From contig JBELHJ010000073.1 in the NCBI GenBank assembly GCA_042091495.1, positions 1 through 8,745 on the forward strand: a stretch of 8,745 nucleotides of DNA. The letters run 5' to 3'. The position numbers and the translations under genes were made by a program. Below, in pieces: positions 7,118 through 8,745 of this stretch. The stretch is from JBELHJ01 sp042091495 (lineage in GTDB: Bacteria; Bacteroidota; Bacteroidia; Flavobacteriales; Flavobacteriaceae). The notes beneath the pieces are model-generated. The model had not been told where the DNA came from, searched no databases, and was given only the letters and a program-made list of their open reading frames with translations. Numbering within the stretch: position 1 is the first letter of the stretch; each line of letters starts with the position of its first letter.

Positions 7118-7221
7118 TAAATCTTTGATATGAAAAAGAAAACTAAATTGATGATTAGTCTTTGTTACTTTATTTAAAAGTATAAACAGATGAGAAAAAA
7201 TATTATTTAAAAGAAAAAGAA
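7118..7221 (+). other. 104-base intergenic gap with two miniature ORFs
   Basis: This is the only sizeable gap inside the block after cusA. It holds two tiny + strand reading frames with A-rich leaders: 7130-7177, 15 codons reading MKKKTKLMISLCYFI, which resembles the beginning of a signal peptide, and 7190-7210, reading MRKNII. They may be remnants of a deleted small exported gene, leader peptides, or chance in AT-rich DNA. No terminator hairpin is visible, so cusB is probably still co-transcribed with the upstream genes. The A-rich stretch AAAAGAAAAAGAA just before 7222 fits a Bacteroidota translation start. Confidence 0.4.
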
Positions 7222-8502
7222 ATGAAAAAATATATAATCTACTCAGGAATACTAGTATTAGGCTTTATATTAAGTTGGTTACTTTTCGGTATTTCACTAA
7301 CTAATGAAAGTGAACATAATCATTCATTAATTAATGAAAGTGAACATAATCACTCGTTAACATCAGAAATGTGGACGTGTTCTATGCATCCACAAATTAT
7401 GCAATCTGAAGCTGGCGTCTGCCCAATTTGTGGTATGGATTTAATTCCTTCAGAAATTATCACAGATGGTTTGGCAGAAGACCAATTTAAACTAACTGAA
7501 AATGCAGTAGCATTGGCAAATATTATCACAACTAAAGTTGGTGAAGGTAATATTCTGGATAATTTCATAAAACTATCTGGAAAAATTACTGAAAATGAAA
7601 AAGCAAATGTTGTGGAAGTCAGTTATTTTTCTGGTAGAATAGAACAATTATATGTAAGTTTTACTGGTGAAAAAGTGAGTAAAGGTCAACTTTTAGCAAT
7701 CATCTATTCTCCAGAATTATATTTAGCACAACAAGAATTAATTTCAGCAGCTTCTTTGAAAGAATCACAACCTAATCTATATAAGGCGGTACGTAGCAAA
7801 TTAAAATTATGGAAACTCTCTGATAAACAAATTAATGAAATTGAAACTACAGGAAAAGTAAAAGATAATTTTCCACTCTATTCTTCAGTTTCTGGTACAG
7901 TAACAGATAAATTAGTAGAGCAAGGAGACTACATTAAACAAGGGCAGCAATTGCTTAAAATTAATGATCTAAATACTGTTTGGGTAAATTTAGATATATA
8001 TGAAAACCAAATTGAATTATTTAAAATAGGACAAGAAATATCTATCAAAACCAATGCCTATCCTAACGAAGTATTCAAGGGCAAAGTTTCTTTTATAGAC
8101 CCCGTAATAGATACACCTACTAGAACAGTAAAACTAAGAACTGTGTTAAACAATACGAACAATAAATTTAAACCAGGAATGTTTGTTGAAGGCAAAATCG
8201 TAGGTGTGTTATCAAAGAAAGTTCAATTATTAAGTATTCCATCAACCTCAGTTTTATGGACAGGAGAGCGTTCGGTGGTTTACCTAAAGAGCAATCCTAA
8301 CGAACCTATTTTTGAGATGCGAGAAGTAAAGTTGGGGAATAAAATAGGAGAAAATTATGAGGTGCTTAGTGGTTTGCAGAATGGCGACGAGATAGTCACT
8401 AATGGAACTTTTACTATCGATGCAGCTGCTCAAATGCAGGGTAAAAAATCAATGATGAACAAGGGACTTGATATTTCATCATTAGAAGATGATTATCAAT
8501 AA
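7222..8502 (+). CDS. cusB: CusB-type periplasmic adaptor with N-terminal heavy-metal-binding domain
   Basis: A 426-residue membrane-fusion (HlyD/CusB) protein that would link the CusA pump to the outer-membrane channel. Domains in order: N-terminal anchor (about 5-23); His-rich linker made of two 10-residue repeats (27-46); heavy-metal-binding domain (about 50-76) with W51-T-C53-S-M55-H56-P and C67-P-I-C70-G-M72-D-L-I-P, supplying Cys, Met and His ligands; first half of the barrel-sandwich lipoyl domain (about 130-165); helical hairpin (about 166-212, 'LYLAQQELISAA'); second lipoyl half ('SSVSGTVTDKLVEQGDYIKQGQ'); beta-barrel ('VWVNLDIYENQIELFKIGQ...'); and membrane-proximal domain ending 'IDAAAQMQGKKSMMNKG', a family-typical tail. 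E. coli CusB lacks the fused HMBD and uses N-terminal methionines instead. The adaptor gene is last, after the pump and channel genes, whereas E. coli places cusB before cusA. Confidence 0.95.
   Translation: MKKYIIYSGILVLGFILSWLLFGISLTNESEHNHSLINESEHNHSLTSEMWTCSMHPQIMQSEAGVCPICGMDLIPSEIITDGLAEDQFKLTENAVALANIITTKVGEGNILDNFIKLSGKITENEKANVVEVSYFSGRIEQLYVSFTGEKVSKGQLLAIIYSPELYLAQQELISAASLKESQPNLYKAVRSKLKLWKLSDKQINEIETTGKVKDNFPLYSSVSGTVTDKLVEQGDYIKQGQQLLKINDLNTVWVNLDIYENQIELFKIGQEISIKTNAYPNEVFKGKVSFIDPVIDTPTRTVKLRTVLNNTNNKFKPGMFVEGKIVGVLSKKVQLLSIPSTSVLWTGERSVVYLKSNPNEPIFEMREVKLGNKIGENYEVLSGLQNGDEIVTNGTFTIDAAAQMQGKKSMMNKGLDISSLEDDYQ
7300..7359 (+). repeat. 30-bp in-frame tandem duplication in cusB
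   Basis: Two adjacent 30-base units (7300-7329 and 7330-7359) differ at only three positions. Each encodes one copy of (T/I)NESEHNHSL, residues 27-36 and 37-46 of the adaptor. Two of the three differences are silent (CAT/CAC, TCA/TCG) and one changes Thr to Ile. The duplication doubles the HNH histidine motif just before the metal-binding domain. Confidence 0.95.
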
Positions 8503-8508
8503 GCTATT

Positions 8509-8745
8509 TTAATTTCTTTTAAATTCTGCTGTAATTTCCATATCTACATTTAACTTAAAAGTTAAAGGGCTCCCTGTCCATCCATTTGACCACTTATCAA
8601 AGTAATAACCTTCAGCAGGTTCTGCGGTAATAGTTATTTCAGTTCCAGGTGGGACCACCAATTTACTAATTTGAAATTTTTGACAGCCCTAGCTTCTTTT
8701 CAAGGTAATCTATAATTAATGATGCAACATCAATATTATTAGTGC
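8509..8745 (-). pseudogene. Frameshifted 3' end of a gene with a divergent InlB-like repeat
   Basis: On the minus strand the frame ending in TAA at 8511-8509 is open for 59 codons back to a TAG at 8691-8689 and encodes 'VPPGTEITITAEPAEGYYF' then 'DKWSNGWTGSPLTFKLNVD' and 'MEITAEFKRN'. The pattern G-T-x-I-T-I-x-A-x-P-x-x-G-Y-x-F-x-x-W, closing with M-x-I-T-A-x-F, is characteristic of the divergent InlB B-repeat (Flg_new_2-like) found at the C-terminal ends of Bacteroidota surface proteins. No ATG starts this stretch. A second minus frame is open from the window edge (8743) to a TAG at 8668-8666 (TNNIDVASLIIDYLEKKLGL...) and overlaps it by about 20 bases. The simplest reading is one gene broken by a frameshift near 8666-8691, running on beyond the window; a sequencing error or two unrelated fragments are alternatives. 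Its stop is 6 bases from the cusB stop, convergent. Confidence 0.5.

Noticed and set aside
7350..7568. Minus-strand open frame of 72 codons over the CusB metal-binding domain
   Set aside because: The 'C..C' seen in it is the mirror image of the conserved HMBD codons on the + strand.
8511..8525. AATTT-CTTTT-AAATT as a terminator between the convergent genes
   Set aside because: Only five A/T pairs with no G-C pair and no clean T-tract; too weak to call a terminator.
8549..8566. Perfect inverted repeat TTTAACTT-AA-AAGTTAAA
   Set aside because: It falls inside the minus-strand InlB-like coding stretch (LTFKLNV), is followed by a T-run on neither strand, and the two-base loop is too tight; likely chance in AT-rich DNA.
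1..8745. CRISPR arrays, tRNA or rRNA genes, insertion sequences
   Set aside because: No regularly spaced repeats, cloverleaf-like segments, rRNA signatures, transposase frames or terminal inverted repeats were seen.

Overview
The window is AT-rich, uses Bacteroidota-style gene starts (A-rich leaders, no Shine-Dalgarno) and encodes exports that often end in a flavobacterial 'xQ' signal-peptide junction. Protein families known mainly from Bacteroidota (HYC_CC_PP, DUF3347, Haem_bd) point to a member of the Flavobacteriia, probably Flavobacteriaceae. The genus cannot be told from the sequence alone.

Layout: 37-492 is a small exported NTF2/SnoaL-like protein. From 588 to 8502 there is one + strand block that reads as a copper/silver efflux operon: an HYC_CC_PP-type cysteine protein (588-1001), the inner-membrane RND pump CusA (1110-4817), a TolC/CusC-type outer-membrane channel overlapping it by 4 bases (4814-6037), a DUF3347 lipoprotein (6068-6664), a CxxCH haem-binding-domain protein starting on the base after the previous stop (6665-7117), and the periplasmic adaptor CusB with an N-terminal heavy-metal-binding domain (7222-8502). 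The last 243 bases hold the broken C-terminal end of a minus-strand gene with a divergent InlB-like repeat, facing the operon tail to tail.

How the genes work together: CusA, CusB and CusC would form the tripartite pump that moves Cu(I)/Ag(I) from the inner membrane and periplasm out of the cell. CusA keeps the three periplasmic methionines of the metal site (M679, M729, M836) and a TM4 of the monovalent-metal type. CusB carries an extra Cys/Met/His metal-binding module and a duplicated His-rich linker. The HYC, DUF3347 and haem-domain proteins are exported, Cys/His-rich and poorly characterised; an accessory role in periplasmic metal or redox handling is inferred from context only. No metalloregulator, CusF or P-type ATPase is in the window.

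Nothing here is a clearly undescribed system. The parts most worth a second look are the large insertions in CusA (about 190 residues longer than E. coli CusA, including probable extra membrane helices), the loss of part of the E. coli methionine relay, the His-rich duplication in CusB, the two miniature ORFs before cusB, and the frameshifted minus-strand remnant at the right edge.
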